Of a DNA stretch of 64,000 nucleotides, positions 54,728 to 64,000 are shown piece after piece. The position numbers and the translations under genes are program-made. The stretch covers positions 64,479,708-64,543,707 of the forward strand of contig CM026387.1 in the NCBI GenBank assembly GCA_014843695.1, in the 5' to 3' direction. Origin of the DNA: Archivesica marissinica. Its lineage: Eukaryota > Mollusca > Bivalvia > Venerida > Vesicomyidae. Numbering within the stretch: position 1 is the first letter of the stretch; every line of letters begins with the position of its first letter. The notes under the pieces were generated by a model that did not search any database, had not been told where the DNA came from, and saw nothing but the letters and a program-made list of their open reading frames with translations.

Positions 54728-57035
54728 CGGGGTGTACCCGATGGCCTGGAAGGATGCATGTGTGATACCGCTTTATAAAAATGGAAAAGATAAAAATGAA
54801 CCAAAATCTTACAGACCTATAAGCCTTACATCTCACTCAGGGAAATTGCTTGAGGGAATGGTAAAGGCACGTTTAGAACATTACATAGAATCAAAAAATA
54901 TATTAACTCCCTTTCAATCTGGCTTTCGAAAGGGAAGGAGCACTCTAGATCAACTTGCTCGACTGCAGCACGACGTAATCTATGCTAAAAATAGAAAACG
55001 TTCAGTGCTGGCAATTTTCTTAGACCTGAAGGCTTTTGACTTAACGTGGCACTTTGGAGTACTCTATAAATTAAAAGAGTACGGTATCACAGGTTCTTGC
55101 TTCCAATATCTCAGGGCCTTTCTGGAGAATAGGACTATTCAAGTAAAGGTTGGGGGTTCTCTCTCTGAAAAAGCAACTCTTGACAGAGGGACTCCCCAGG
55201 GCGCGATACTCTCACCATTGCTCTTTTCTCTTATAATCAATGGTCTCCCAGATACTCTCCAAGGTTCTGGGATGGTTATTAGCCAGTTTGCTGATGATTC
55301 AGGAACCTGGATTATGGGGTCCAACTTGGTTAAACTAGCTAAGAAAGCACAAGCTGGATTGGACTCTCTATGGGGATGGGCCAAAAACTGGGGTTTCAAA
55401 ATTTCTGAAACAAAAACAGTAGGAGTTTTATTTGGGAATCAGAAACAGCACAATTTGAACGTTAACTTAGGTGGAACACCAATTAAATTTGAAAGAGTTG
55501 CGAGATTTTTAGGTCTTCTTTTGGACGATAGGTTATCATTCTCGCAACACATCAAGGATTTGGTTACCCGGTGTGAAAAAGACTTAAATGTCATGAGGAT
55601 GTTAAGAGGCACAGACTTTGGATCAGATAAGAACAGCCTCTTACTCATTTATAAGTCATTAATACGTTCAAAGATAGATTATGGTGCTCAAATCTATTCT
55701 TGTGCTGTGAAATCTGAACTTAAAAAACTTGATATAGTCCAAAATAAAGCCCTCAGACTGGCTCTGGGAGCCATCCGCTCCACCCCTGGATATCTGTTGG
55801 AAGCGGAGGCGGGTGTACCTCCTCTAAACATTAGACGCATGGAGCAAACTGTTAAATATTGGGCCAGGGTTCAAACTAGGCATGATGGTAATCCAGTGAA
55901 CGCCATCCTCGGGACCGGACACTTTGTCAAGGCATGCTACAAAAATCCTGTATTGCCATTTGGTGCTCAGGCCCAGGAACTTGCGGAGTCGTGCGGTCTC
56001 GGGGATGTGCAGGTAGCAGACTTCAGGCCGGGCCAGATTCCTCCATGGACCTTATCAGACCCAGATGTTGATACCGCTTTATCAGAAAAAGTGAAGAAAT
56101 CTGATTTAACGTACCTCATTAAATCAGAACTACAGATTCATTTAGAGAAAAATTACCTAGGTTACTTACAGATTTATACAGATGGATCAAAATGTCCCAA
56201 TTCAGGAAAAGTAGCTGCTGCAGTGGTAATTCCATCAGAAAATTACACATTTGTAGAAAGGTTAACCAATAAACTATCCATCTACACTGCAGAGCTATTG
56301 GCCATTAAAAAGTCACTGTGCTGGATCATAGAGAACAAGCCCCCCAAATGCATTATCCTCTCTGATTCTTTGTCCTCCCTGGTCTCATTGAAATCCAAAA
56401 TAAGTCAATCGAGACCCGATATCTTAAGATCTATCATTGAACTTTGCAATGATACCATAAATTTAGGATTAAAGGTTACACTGGTATGGTGTCCAGCACA
56501 TGTAGGTATACCTGGGAATGAACAAGTGGACATGGCGGCCAAGTCTGGCCTGAATCATAGCTCGATTGACAATTGTGTTAGGCTCGCACCCACTGAAATG
56601 AATTCTGTGGTTAGATCTGCCATGTTAGAAAGGTGGCGCAAGACCCTTGATGGGCGGCCTTTCAGGCAGACTTTTCACAGAACCTCGGTGGGGCTCAGTC
56701 GACCTAACCAGTATTCTTGTTTCAAGAATGTGGACAAAGCCATCACTCGACTGAGACTCGGGGCAAATCTGCTACCAGGCAATATGGGACAATATATTGT
56801 TCCTGGCCTGGATCCTATTTGCCCGGAGTGCGATGTCAAATACACAACTGAGCATTTTCTGCTACACTGCACTGGGCTGGAAAGCCATCGGAAAGATTTG
56901 AGAGCTGCACTGAACGATGAAGGATTGCACTTTAACCTAAAGAATATCCTTGATCCGTGCAAGGCAGCTCGCAAATCAGTGTTTAGAGCTGTCGCAATCT
57001 ATATCTTGGACTGCGAAATGTCAGACAAGATATAG
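54728..57035 (+). pseudogene. LINE B ORF2, reverse transcriptase, RNase H and zinc knuckle
   Basis: A 767-residue open frame. RT motifs: YRPISLTS (27-34), FQSGFRKGRST (61-71), motif A FLDLKAFD (96-103), GTPQGAILSPLLF (153-165), and catalytic FADD (186-189). Motif A appears to lack one residue between its conserved Asp98 and the KAFD, where relatives have FLDLxKAFD; this would probably inactivate the enzyme. RNase H: IYTDGSK (Asp484), YTAELLAI (Glu521), ILSDSLSSL (Asp545), WCPAHVGIPGNEQVD (His590, Asp600). Zinc knuckle Cys697, Cys700, His708, Cys713. The protein is related to LINE A (shared RCEKDLNVMR and SKIDYG), and both fit the I superfamily, perhaps the Nimb clade common in molluscs. The C-terminus ends DCEMSDKI. 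Confidence 0.92.
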
Positions 57036-57779
57036 ATTATCAATACACAGTTGTCCCTTAATTGGCATGGAACCAGACTATAGATCTCCTAATTACACCT
57101 AACCATTATGGCAATATCTGTAATGTCTTAATAAAAATGGCAATTAGTTTTGTAATTGATGCACTATAATACATATACTGTCTATCTACACTTATACAAA
57201 GACATGTAGTGGCATCCACACATATTTAAATGCACGTAATGCATACAATTAGCTAAATGTGTAATATTATATATATGGCTCTATTGGGCACAACCATCTG
57301 TGTCTCACATGATCATTGCGATATATTTTCTATCATGCAATGTCCTCAATTATTGGCGATAAATGTCTACCCGGTGTTATTGTTAAAATACTGTGCTATC
57401 TATCTAGTAGTATAATTAAACATGGAGAAAACTAAGTCTGGATCCTGCCAATACAGCTCTCGAACCCGTGGCCCAATGAAATTGCTGGAGTCGCGGGAGA
57501 AAATTTAGCAAAGCACGGAAAAATTAACACGAATCACATAAAATAAACATTGAGAGTACTCCATCCTAAAATTAATCTTCCTCCACAACTCTTCTTCACA
57601 ACATAAAATGAAATAAGTATTTATTTCATAAATAACTAAGAATATTTAACACATCCTAATAACATTATAGCATTTACTACTTGGAATCACCAATTATTGG
57701 CCAATCTAGGAATATTCACTGAAGTGAAGCTTTGATGCTATAACATGTAACAATTTACAACAATAAATGTTCAACATGC

Positions 57780-58800
57780 TAAAAATGAACATTTCCCATA
57801 AATCATATCATAGCTTAAGGGCCCCCTTTTAGTTTCTGATATGAATATGTAATCACATCTGATCATTTTCAGTTAGAAACATGTAAACCTTTATAGAAAT
57901 GTTTAAATAATCTGGAATTATCAAATAATTAACTAGAAAATCCAGGTTATGCAAACATGAATTCTAGTTAATAAGAAACTATTTGGAGAATTATACTCCT
58001 AAATAGTGAGTAAATCCTAAATGGCTTGTTTTTCTATAAATACTCACAATTAGCTAAGATGTGGTTATTTGTGTTTATATGACCACACTCTATGTTTGGA
58101 AGGAATTCCACCCCATCTAAAACTCATTTGAAAGAGAATGAGTCCAAAAACTGTCCAAAACTGCTAAAATTGGACACTCCCCTTATATCATAGCATAGGG
58201 GCCCCAACTGTGCTACAAACATAAATTAGACATTTTATTTGATCATCCTGAGTCAATAAAAGATCAATGTTTGTAGAAATACATAAATCTGCTAGATACC
58301 TCACATAACTATTCAGAAAATCTAGGTTATGTGAGCATGCTTTTAGGTTAACCTGACTATATTATCCAAATATGTATAATTGTGAGGTGAACATTTCAAA
58401 AGAAATTTTTCTATATATTGCTCCAAACTTATTATAGAATGGTATCTAGCCTTGCAAAGTAATATTTAATAAGCAGAAGTGCATTTTTTCCTGCTAATCA
58501 CTCAATTGATAGTGTAAATTACCAAAATATGTCAAAATTAGCTTAAATTGGCCATTTCTTATATGTCATAGCATAAGGCCCTACATTTTGGTAATAACCA
58601 AAATATGTAATAATCTCTGATCATGTTAAGTCAAGAACATGTCAATGTTTGGGAAAATAAATATATATTCAGGATAGATGTAAAAATTTGTCCTGGAAAT
58701 CTATATTATGTAGACATGCTTTGGGGCTATTTATGGTCCTATGCACAAATTCTCATATATGATGCTAATGCAATTAAGTTACAGTATTCCATCATTCTGA
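57780..58800. repeat. Decayed tandem repeat, about 380-bp units, nearly 3 copies
   Basis: Landmarks recur in order: ATCATAGCTTAAGGGCCCCC (about 57808), ATCATAGCATAGGGGCCCCA (about 58188) and GTCATAGCATAAGGCCCTAC (about 58567). Each is followed by CTGATCAT, GTTTATAGAAAT-like text and AATCCAGGTTATGCAAACAT / AATCTAGGTTATGTGAGCAT / AATCTATATTATGTAGACAT. Divergence between units is high. Confidence 0.75.
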
Positions 58801-58850
58801 GTTAACAGGTTGTCATACTTCTAATTTTTAATTTTTATAATTATTATAGT

Positions 58851-58910
58851 TTGTTATTTTGCTCGATTGCGAAACAAGCTGTGCAATAGTTAAATCATTC
58901 CCATCTTGAC
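58851..58910 (-). mobile_element. SINE-1 or SINE-3 3' end fragment
   Basis: TTTTGCTCGATTGCGAAACA then AGCTGTGCAATAGTTAAATC matches the shared tail; nothing else is preserved. Confidence 0.55.
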
Positions 58911-60906
58911 ATTTTATCTCTCTTTAATTCTTGTGTAACAAACAGCAAATCCATAGCCTTGTGGGTTACTGGAAAACAGATTATCGACCTGCTGGAGTGG
59001 ATCGACCATACCGCCAGTCTATGTCTGAGACTACAGTAACACTGCAACACCTATGTTATTCCATTGTCTTATCTTGGTAAATAACTGTTATATACATAAC
59101 AAAGGAGTACTCTCTTATTAAATAAATAATAAATAACTAAACATTAATCATACTTATAATAAATAAATAAAATAAAATAAATAATATTATTAAGCAATTT
59201 GGGCAGACTGTACCTACGTCGTCAATATGACACAATATATACCTGAATATGTGCATGGTAAATTTAACTTTTACTAGACTAATGCAGAAGGAGGATCTTG
59301 TGAAATATACAGGGCACATTATGAGCCATCAATTCTCTGATGGACACGTGCCCATGGATCTACTTCTTCCTTCTATCTACAAATTTAAATCTGTCTTTCT
59401 AACTTATGCTATCCCACTATAAGTCACTTACTCTAAATATATTTTAGTGACGGGGATAGCTGATATATCTATATGACTCAAGATCCTCATCAAAAATTCT
59501 TAAAAAGACTAAGAGATACCTGAAACAAGTCCACAAATCTAGTAGTGGACAGTAAAAGATCAATTCTTATCTTTTACAATAAATGTGGCCGAAACCCATG
59601 CACATGATCAGCTAAGTAAACTATAAGCCTTTTAGTACCAACAAAAGCATGAATTGTATAAAACCTTCATGGAAATGTTTTAAATGTACAAATATAGCTC
59701 CCTAGGTATAACAACAAATAATCAGGTAGTAGAAGCTAAACATCTCATTAAGCAGTCTGTCCAATTGCACACAGTCCAATAAATTAGATTTCTGCGTGCG
59801 TTGCTGGCTCGGACACCAATTTGATCTCTCCTAGGCTGTTCACCATCGTACATGATGCGACATCAACTAAATAAACATCAGGAATTATGAAAACAACCAG
59901 TATCTTAAATACTCTGCTCTGTGCGTTACCAACGAATGTTTTAAATAAAATGATATATTTATTTTTATATTATAATGTTAGTTTTAACGTGGCTCTGAAA
60001 GGAAACCGTTTGTATATATTAGACATACAGAACGTTTTCTGCGGAAATGGAGGCACTGTTTTTAGTACCATTTTTTATTGTAACGCACAGGCAGAGAGAC
60101 TTTTAACTTTAAGTTCATGAGGCTTTCATCTTCAACCTATATTTGGGAATGGGACATGATAATCTGCTCTAATAGCCTAATATGTCATAAAGACTCCATC
60201 CTTTTGTACAGTATATACATCTTTATTTTTATTTTTTTACTGTGTACACTGAACCATTGTAAATATATAAATGGAGCATATTGTATCCTGGGTTCAGTGA
60301 ATGTGTCTGAAGTGCTTATATTTGTTCGCAAAGTATCTTCAGACCACATATTAGGCTGTTGAGAAACACCAGCAGACAGATCATCTGGGCACAAACATCT
60401 AAAATTCTAACATAGAATTATAGAACCACAACATTATATATCTACAGAATGTTGTGGTTATATATAGCCTCTTGAATTGATATGAAATATTCAAGTGTAG
60501 ATAACTATAAGCTAGACGTAATGTTTTCATTAAAACATTGTATATTTTAATCATAATGTATGTAATTATTTTAGTCACAATCAAAGTTTGCAATATTAAC
60601 ACTAGTACAGGTTCTTGCGGTCACAAAGTAGCTCTAAGCTAGGCTTCAAAATCAACCAATCAGTAAACAGTTCGAGCTAGGACCAACAAATGGATAGTTT
60701 TTCTACCAATGAAAAACATCCTTACAAATGCTGCATCTAGCCGAAAACATTCAAACGTTAAACTGTTTCTGATGTCCGTTTTTGAAGATTTGTGACTGTT
60801 TGAACCATAAAGAATGACATATAAACGGCTAGAAACATAATAAATCGGGTCGATAATTGATCGCGCGTCACGTGCGAGGACATAGAGATCATCGAACATG
60901 GAAAAG

Positions 60907-61106
60907 CAGGCGCGGATCCAGGATTTTTTGCAGGGGTGGGTCCGATAGGAGCGGGGGGTCTGGGGGCCCTCCCCCCGATTTTTGTTTAAAACAGTATAGC
61001 ATTATTTTCGTCATTGGAATACATGATTTTAGGCTAAAAAAAAAAGAATGCCATGGAGCAGGGGTGGGTCCGGACCCCCCTGGACCCACTCCTGGATCCG
61101 CGCCTG
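60907..61106. mobile_element. hAT MITE, 200 bp
   Basis: The termini CAGGCGCGGATCCAGGA and TCCTGGATCCGCGCCTG are perfect inverted repeats. The interior includes GGGTCTGGGGGCCCTCCCCC and GGTGGGTCCGGACCCC stems. AAAAG occurs on both sides, part of a possible 8-bp duplication. The overlapping 97- and 78-codon frames are readings of this element. Confidence 0.88.
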
Positions 61107-61145
61107 AAAAGATATATAATATCAAGAGATACGAGGACAGTTTAG

Positions 61146-61340
61146 AGTGACTCCTAAACAGACCCTATGTATTTTGATGCTCGTAGCCTAAGTTATGGTG
61201 GGGCTGAGTTATCAAATAACAGTACTCATCTAATTCACACATTATAGAATTAAGATGCGTGTTAGTACAGCGTGACTCCTGTACCGACTCTATATAATTT
61301 GGTGCTTGTAGCCTAATCTATGGCCGGGCTGAGCATTCAA
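61146..61340. repeat. Two direct copies of a 70-bp segment, 121 bp apart
   Basis: GTGACTCCTAAACAGACCCT, TGATGCTCGTAGCCTAAGTT, GGGGCTGAGTTATCAAA (61147-61216) recur diverged as GTGACTCCTGTACCGACTCT, TGGTGCTTGTAGCCTAATCT, CGGGCTGAGCATTCAAA (61268-61338). Confidence 0.8.
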
Positions 61341-61411
61341 ATCGTATTATTAACACACACAACTTAATCACCGTAGTCTATAATCTATGAGTAATAACTA
61401 AACTTCTTAGT

Positions 61412-61467
61412 GCGCTCGCCCATATGGTTCGCCGGTGGCGAGGGTAAATAAGCTCAATCATCATCAC
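61412..61467 (+). mobile_element. 3' terminus of the LINE B insertion
   Basis: GCGCTCGCCCATATGGTTCG, CCGGTGGCGAGGGTAAATAA, GCTCAATCATCATCAC. It ends in an ATC repeat right at the target-site duplication, as expected for a LINE 3' end. Two solo copies lie at 41216 and 45348. Confidence 0.75.
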
Positions 61468-61476
61468 CTACGTAAA
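61468..61476. repeat. Right copy of the 9-bp target-site duplication
   Basis: CTACGTAAA, identical to 53338-53346. Confidence 0.85.
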
Positions 61477-62706
61477 TCAATTGGTATTTCCGCTGTTTCC
61501 ACTAGCAATGGCATCGAGTTTGTGTAACTAAAACACCCAGTTATTAGTTTTAGGGCTTTGTTTTGAATAGTTTGTAGCCTTTTCAATGACGTATTATTTG
61601 ATGATGCATATATTATGCTGCCATAATCTATTTTGCTATTAATAAGTGCTTTGTAAATTGTGAGTAGGCATTTTTTGTTTGTGCCCCAACTTTTTCCTTT
61701 GATGGTCCTCATGACATTAAGATCTTTTTCACATCTTTTTACTAGATAATCTATGTGTGTTTTCCAGCTTAGATGCTTATCAAAGTACATTCCTAAGAAT
61801 TTGGCTGTGGTATTGTAACTTAGTTTGTTGTCTCCTAATTTGAGTCTTGGGAAACCTGGATCAGCCTCGGGTGCTTTTATCCGTTTCCGGTGTACTATTA
61901 GTACTTGTGTTTTGGTAGGATTGATTATAAGCCCAAATGTTTTGCTCCACTCCTCGATAATGTCTAATGCATTTTGTGCTCGTTGGAATGCCATTAGTGG
62001 TCTTGGGGCTGACACCCATGTTGCAGAGTCATCGACACATTGCGATAATTCTGCTTTTGCATGCGGGTTTTTTAGTTTAGAGTTGTAATCGTCAATGGCA
62101 TTTTGAAGTGTATTCATAAATAGACTGAACAGGATAGGTGATAATACGCTACCTTGGGGGCAGCCATTAATGGTTTCCACTATTTCTGATAGATGGCCAT
62201 TTTGTTTGACCTTTATTTTTCTGTGTCTGAGAAAATCTGCTATCCATTTAAGTATTCTTCCTCTTATGCCTATATGCTTTAAGTAGTTTAATATCCCCCC
62301 TATCCATAATTTATCAAATGCATTGCTTAGGTCTAAGAAAATTGCTATTAGATAATTGCGACTGGCTTGGGCTTTTTTGCAGTCAGATTCCAATCTTGTT
62401 AGATTGTCCTCGCAAGAGTGGTTCGCTCGGCATCCGGATTGATACTTAGATATTAGATTGTTCGTTTCTAGGAAATTGCAAAGACGGGGTTTTATCATTT
62501 TTTGTATTAGTTTAGTGAATGTTGACGTTAATGTGATAGGTCTGTATGAGGCTGGGTCTGTTTTATCTTTGTTTGGTTTAAGTATAGGTATAATAATAGC
62601 TTCACTCCATGAGTCTGGTGATGAGTTTGTTTTCCATGATTGGTTAAATAATTGAAGTAGTGTATTTTTACTTTCTAGTAATTTGATTAATAAAGTTCGT
62701 TTCTTA
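61468..62706 (-). pseudogene. LINE A ORF2, reverse transcriptase part
   Basis: On the minus strand the frame is open from about 62705 (TLLIKLLESKN, then SWSEAIIIPILKPNKDK and ASYRPITLTS) through to LVETAEIPIDLRR at the insertion site. Counting from the Met at 62498: motif A FLDLSNAFD (Asp56, Asp62), GCPQGSVLSPILF (112-124), and the catalytic box reads CVDD (154-157) where F/Y-A-D-D is normal. The two aspartates are kept but the first position is Cys. Thumb motifs follow: FLGMYFDKHLSWKTHIDYL, RCEKDLNVMR, SKIDYGSIIY. The endonuclease and ORF1 are absent, so the copy is 5' truncated near 62706. It continues into 52128-53346. Confidence 0.9.
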
Positions 62707-63400
62707 TATACAGATCAGCGATGGTCGAGTAGACGCTAGACGCCGTAACATCTGTTGCGTTACCTAATATTATTAAGATTTTCCGCTCATCAAAAGATTC
62801 GGCCAATTACACAACTGGCCACATGTGCAATCAGTCCTGATAATTAATCTTTCCCGCGCAAAAATGGATATTTTAGGCGCGAAAATGATAGCAGACGATA
62901 TGCATAAGACAAATATATAACTATAGTACACGGTAAATCAATGATGTCGTATATTAAATAGATTAATGTATGTATACAATACATTACTATTTATATATGA
63001 CAATAATAACATTTCGTGCACATATTGTTTGTTTTTCATATATTTTGCACAATCATTCCTACCTGGAATAGAAATTTGAATTCGTCCGCCATCGGACGAA
63101 TTACAAATGTTCACTCCATCCAGTATACAATAAAACATAATTATGAAATAACACATCGTAAATCATACAATTTTTTTTCGTAAGAACTAACATAGTTATG
63201 GGATGAATGCGTCTGTGTGTAAAGACAGTTTGTTTATAAAGTGAGAAGGATATTTTGTGAATTTGATCGTTTTATAGACATTTTATCGTGGAGTCTTAGC
63301 ATGGACATAATGTAAGATAGAGTGCTATTTTATGTGAATAGCTTGAAGGTGAACTTTTGCATTTTGTTGCTTTTGAAGACATCTGTTCTCAAATGTTATC
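62707..63400. other. Nothing recognised
   Basis: AT-rich spacer between LINE A and LINE C. It may include the 5' UTR of LINE C. Confidence 0.4.
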
Positions 63401-63419
63401 ACCTGTGTTTCTATTTATA

Positions 63420-63911
63420 TATACGTAATCTCAGAGAATCGAACAATGAGAACGTTAAGACGAAGGTGAATACGTTATTTCGAGATGGACTAAAAGTCAG
63501 AGACGTGTCCGTTATTATCGCTGAACGTAAGGAATCTTCCGATGATAGACCTGGGGTGATTGTAATCACGTTTAAATCTGCCAGTGACAAGAACAAGATC
63601 ATGACTGTGAAAAACAAACTCAAATACAATCAACAATACTCCAAGGTATATATCATGACCAGTCTAAAAGTGACAGAGTGATGGCAGATAACTTTCGAGC
63701 TATTTTGGCTGCATTGAAACATAGTGATACTAACCTCTCACTTCGTGGTTCCAGGATCGTACGTAACACTAATACTCGTCAGAATACAGGCCGTAGTGAC
63801 ACGCGTATACAAGGTCATGACTCAAGGCCTAATCGTGGTGAACGTGACCTTCAGAATAGACAGACTAACCGCAATCAATCGCATGGGGCTAGGGGTAAAC
63901 AAGATAGTTAA
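63420..63911 (+). pseudogene. LINE C ORF1-like protein, frameshifted
   Basis: The first frame reads NENVKTKVNTLFRDGLKVRD, VSVIIAERKESS, PGVIVITFKSASDKNKIM, VKNKLKYNQQYSKVYIM and stops at 63681. The second (from about 63655) continues DQSKSDRVMADNFRAILAAL then SLRGSRIVRNTNTR and a basic, Arg/Gln/Asn-rich tail ending at 63911. Read together they match, from memory, a type of ORF1-like protein encoded by invertebrate LINEs (alpha/beta nucleic-acid-binding part, then LRGSRI and a basic tail). A single-base shift near 63655 breaks it. The true start is unclear; the upstream hydrophobic stretch may be chance. Confidence 0.65.
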
Positions 63912-63959
63912 CACAGGGGTTCACAGCACGGTCCTCAGAGATCCGTATATCGTCAATAG

Positions 63960-64000
63960 GTATCAGCAAGTTTCTGGAATGTTCGTGGTTGGTCAACTAT
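63960..64000 (+). CDS. LINE C ORF2 start: endonuclease, cut by the window edge
   Basis: VSASFWNVRGWSTI in the last 41 bases fits the first motif of APE-type LINE endonucleases (a WNVRG-like block containing the conserved Asn). A TAG lies just upstream in frame. The rest lies beyond the window, so completeness cannot be judged. Confidence 0.55.

Larger units (their letters stand above)
57036..61411 (+). other. Long 3' region of the LINE B insertion, mixed content
   Basis: About 4.4 kb between the LINE B stop and the ATC-repeat terminus. It contains a decayed 380-bp tandem repeat, a SINE-1 fragment, a hAT MITE and a 121-bp duplication, listed separately. AATAAAAATGG at 57130 could be a polyadenylation signal. 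Open frames at 59887-60120 and 60117-60362 have no recognised domain. Whether all of this belongs to LINE B or includes other insertions is unresolved. Confidence 0.5.

Noticed and set aside
60857..61150. 97-codon Gly/Pro-rich frame
   Set aside because: Reading of the hAT MITE at 60907-61106.

Overview
This window looks like a piece of an animal nuclear genome, most likely a marine lophotrochozoan and plausibly a bivalve mollusc. The reasons are: no bacterial-style gene packing, AT-rich intergenic DNA, several families of tRNA-headed SINEs, non-LTR retrotransposons of the I superfamily (endonuclease, reverse transcriptase, RNase H, zinc knuckle), many foldback and MITE-like DNA elements, and very heavy minisatellite content. 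The species assignment is inference. Family names such as SINE-1 to SINE-5, LINE A/B/C and element X are labels used only here.

Layout. 1-6.3 kb: minisatellites (29, 18 and 31 bp units) around foldback elements. 7-11 kb: SINEs, including a SINE-1 nested inside a SINE-2, and a hairpin. 11.3-13.3 kb: a compound 34/66/70 bp array. 13.5-21.4 kb: SINEs, TTAA-flanked MITEs and a palindrome built from two head-to-head SINE-2 copies. 22.2 kb: the only convincing host coding sequence, a 30-codon first exon on the minus strand with a consensus donor. 22.6-24.5 kb: 116 and 53 bp repeats split by a hAT-like MITE. 25.4-33.8 kb: arrays with 69, 24, 60 and 32 bp units, partly framed by SINEs. 34-46.7 kb: hairpins, a decayed CR1/L2-like LINE tail, SINEs, and arrays of 35, 52 and 21 bp. 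46.9-49.5 kb: a GC-rich MITE with a TAA target duplication, an AT-rich array and a 30 bp array. 51-62.7 kb: LINE A (minus strand) split by an 8.1 kb insertion carrying LINE B (plus strand) with a 9 bp target-site duplication. 63.4-64 kb: start of a third LINE running off the window.

How the parts relate. SINE-2 and SINE-5 end in the same 3' sequence, and SINE-1 and SINE-3 share a different one, which suggests two LINE partners supplying retrotransposition machinery. MITEs have inserted into SINE tails and into tandem arrays, and several arrays sit inside foldback arms or next to transposon termini, suggesting that transposon subterminal repeats seed minisatellites here. The long open frames of the arrays are a by-product of stop-free repeat units and are not treated as genes. 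No complete intact protein-coding gene is visible.
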